From positions 1 to 5,888 of the forward strand of contig JAGQTR010000386.1 of NCBI GenBank assembly GCA_020438915.1: a stretch of DNA of 5,888 nucleotides, read 5' to 3'. The position numbers were made by a program, and so were the translations under genes. Shown one piece after another: positions 3,995-5,888 of the stretch. Position 1 is the stretch's first letter; every line of letters starts with the position of its first letter. Source of the DNA: Mycobacterium sp. GTDB taxonomy: Bacteria; Actinomycetota; Actinomycetes; Mycobacteriales; Mycobacteriaceae. The notes under the pieces were generated by a model. That model ran no database searches. It was not told the origin of the DNA and saw only the letters and a program-made list of their open reading frames with translations.

Positions 3995-5888
3995 ATGCTG
4001 ACCCGAACCGCCTGCTCCTACTGCGGTGTGGGGTGTGGGATCTCGGTTGAGACCCGCACCGACGCCGCCAGCGGTCTGCCGGTGATCGCGAAGGTGTCCG
4101 GGGACAAGCTGCATCCGGCCAACTTCGGACGGTTGTGCACCAAGGGAGCTACCCACGCCGAGATGATGGCGGCCACCGACGGCAGGCTGACGGCGGCACT
4201 GCTGCGTCCATCGCGCGCCACCGATCCGGTGGCCGCCGACGTCGATGATGCGGTGGCCGAAGCGGGCCGACGACTGCGGGCGATCGTGGACGAACACGGC
4301 CCGGACGCCGTCGCGCTTTACGTCTCCGGCCAGCTGTCGATCGAGGCGCAGTATGTGGCCACCAAGCTGGCCAAGGGATTCCTGCGCACGGTGCATCTCG
4401 AGTCCAACTCGCGACTGTGTATGGCCAGTGCGGGCACCGGCTTCAAGCAGTCGCTGGGGGCCGACGGACCACCGGGCTCCTACGCCGACTTCGACTGTAC
4501 AAAACTGTTTTTCGTGATCGGGTCGAACATGGCAGACTGTCATCCGATCCTCTACCTCAGGATGGCCGACCGTCTGAAGCAGGGCGCCAAACTCATCGTC
4601 GTCGATCCGCGCCGGACCGCCACCGCGGAAAAGGCCGACTTGTTCCTGCAGATCCGGCCCGGCACGGACCTGGCACTGCTGAACGGAATCCTGCACCAGC
4701 TGGTCTGTGACGGTGCCATCGACCGGGAATTCATCGCCGATCACACCGAGGGCTGGGAAGCCATGCCGGGTTTCCTGGCCGACTACCCTGCGCATCGGGT
4801 TGCCGCGATCACCGGTCTGCACCAGGATGACATCCGCACCGCCGCGGAGATGATCGCCGCAGCCGGGGACTGGATGACTTGCTGGACAATGGGCTTGAAC
4901 CAGAGCACCCATGGCACCGCGAACACCAACGCGATCTGCAACCTGCATCTGGCGACCGGAGCCATCTGCCGGCCGGGCAGTGGTCCGATGTCATTGACCG
5001 GTCAACCCAACGCCATGGGTGGGCGCGAAATGGGTTACATGGGAGCGGGTCTGCCGGGACAGCGGTCGGTGCTGTCCGCGCAGGACCGGACATTCGTCGA
5101 AGAGCAGTGGGAACTGCCACCGGGAACCATTCGGGCCGACGTCGGCCCCGGAACCATCGAGATGTTCCGGCAGCTGAAAGCTGGACAGATCAAGGCGGTG
5201 TGGATCATCTGCACGAATCCCGTTGCCAGCGTTGCTAATCGAGATAACGTGATCGCCGGGCTGAAGTCGGCGGAACTGGTCATCACCCAGGATGCCTACG
5301 CTGACACTGCCACGAATCGGTACGCCGACATCATGCTGCCGGCGGCGTTATGGGCCGAAGCCGACGCTGTCATGGTCAACTCCGAGCGAACTCTGACGCT
5401 GCTGCAACAGTCCATTGCGCCGGCCGGGGACGCCCGTCCCGACTGGGAACTGATCAGCGCCGTGGCTCAGCATCTCGGTTTTGGGAATCAGTTCGCCTAC
5501 AAGTCCAGCGAACAGATCTTCGACGAGATCCGCCGGTTCCACAATCCCCGGACCGGGTACGACCTGCGGGGAGTGAGCTACGAACGGCTACGCGAAGATC
5601 CGGTGCAGTGGCCGTGTCCGCCGAGGGTTGATCCCGAGGGGAGTGCGGGGGATTGCGCTGACCGAAATCCGATCCGCTACCTCAACGACGGTGTATCGCA
5701 GGATCTCCACACCGACGCCGACGGGCGTCGGCCCCGGCTGGCATTTCCCACACCGTCGCGGCGCGCGACTTTTCTGCCACGTCCGCATGCTGCTGCCGCC
5801 GAGGTTGCCGACCCGCCTTCCGGTGGCTACCCCTTCATTCTCAATACCGGCCGGCTGCAACATCAGTGGCACACCATGACCAAGACCG
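3995..5888 (+). CDS. narB: Assimilatory-type nitrate reductase, molybdopterin catalytic subunit (3' partial)
   Basis: The frame runs open from ATG at 3995 to the window end, giving 631 residues without the C-terminus. It reduces nitrate to nitrite in the cytoplasm; no Tat or other signal peptide is present. Residues C7, C10, C14 and C48 (C-x2-C-x3-C-x33-C) would bind the [4Fe-4S] cluster, K50 is the conserved lysine between cluster and cofactor, and SRLCMASAG has C142 in the position of the molybdenum ligand of Nap/NarB-type enzymes. DPRRT (204-208) and the long TGAICRPGSGPMSLTGQ and GQPNAMGGREMGYM stretches belong to the bis-MGD site. Near the end, NPIRYLNDG and FILNTGRLQHQWHTMTKT enter the C-terminal cofactor-binding domain. 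The ATG is the only start in frame after the narK stop, 27 nt away, with only a weak ribosome site, so translation is probably coupled to narK. Other enzymes of the superfamily are less likely given these motifs. Confidence 0.93.
   Translation, partial: MLTRTACSYCGVGCGISVETRTDAASGLPVIAKVSGDKLHPANFGRLCTKGATHAEMMAATDGRLTAALLRPSRATDPVAADVDDAVAEAGRRLRAIVDEHGPDAVALYVSGQLSIEAQYVATKLAKGFLRTVHLESNSRLCMASAGTGFKQSLGADGPPGSYADFDCTKLFFVIGSNMADCHPILYLRMADRLKQGAKLIVVDPRRTATAEKADLFLQIRPGTDLALLNGILHQLVCDGAIDREFIADHTEGWEAMPGFLADYPAHRVAAITGLHQDDIRTAAEMIAAAGDWMTCWTMGLNQSTHGTANTNAICNLHLATGAICRPGSGPMSLTGQPNAMGGREMGYMGAGLPGQRSVLSAQDRTFVEEQWELPPGTIRADVGPGTIEMFRQLKAGQIKAVWIICTNPVASVANRDNVIAGLKSAELVITQDAYADTATNRYADIMLPAALWAEADAVMVNSERTLTLLQQSIAPAGDARPDWELISAVAQHLGFGNQFAYKSSEQIFDEIRRFHNPRTGYDLRGVSYERLREDPVQWPCPPRVDPEGSAGDCADRNPIRYLNDGVSQDLHTDADGRRPRLAFPTPSRRATFLPRPHAAAAEVADPPSGGYPFILNTGRLQHQWHTMTKT

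Noticed and set aside
3968..4948. Long minus-strand reading frame of 326 codons opposite the nitrate reductase gene
   Set aside because: The plus strand encodes an unmistakable molybdopterin enzyme there; the antisense product is low-complexity, rich in Gly, Arg and His, and has no ribosome site or motif I recognise.

Overview
The window looks like a chromosomal segment of a Mycobacterium. It is GC-rich, its genes favour G or C in third codon positions, and two of its products closely resemble mycobacterial proteins as I remember them: the tail of GabD2 and the 18 kDa small heat-shock antigen known from M. leprae. These matches are from memory of family sequences, not from a search. The species cannot be named from this window; a non-tuberculous mycobacterium is likely, because the window encodes an assimilatory-type nitrate reductase.

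Layout, left to right. Positions 1-321 are the 3' end of a succinate-semialdehyde dehydrogenase gene (gabD2). Convergent to it, on the minus strand (384-749), is a short HspR-like MerR regulator. Sharing an intergenic region with it is a plus-strand stress cluster: hsp18 (878-1294), a small unidentified protein (1351-1677), a doubtful 60-codon reading frame that overlaps its stop (1677-1859), and a J-domain protein (1931-2332). A good sigma70-type promoter (781-809) precedes hsp18, with an inverted repeat lying between its -35 and -10 elements where a MerR-type regulator would be expected to bind. A perfect 15-bp inverted repeat (1838-1882) lies just upstream of the J-domain gene, and a hairpin followed by a short T-run (2460-2480) probably ends the cluster.

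The right half is a nitrate assimilation unit. narK (2570-3967), a nitrate/nitrite transporter of the major facilitator superfamily, is followed 27 nt later by a molybdopterin nitrate reductase gene (3995 to the end of the window, incomplete). Upstream of narK are three GlnR-like half-sites at an 11-bp period (2488-2514), which suggests control by nitrogen supply.

How the genes may work together: the MerR-like protein probably represses or tunes the hsp18 to J-domain cluster in response to protein-folding stress. Hsp18 would hold unfolding proteins and the J-protein would hand clients to DnaK. NarK would import nitrate and the reductase would convert it to nitrite in the cytoplasm for ammonium production. 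The stress and nitrate units appear to be separately transcribed neighbours. I see no transposase, tRNA, rRNA or CRISPR array in the window.
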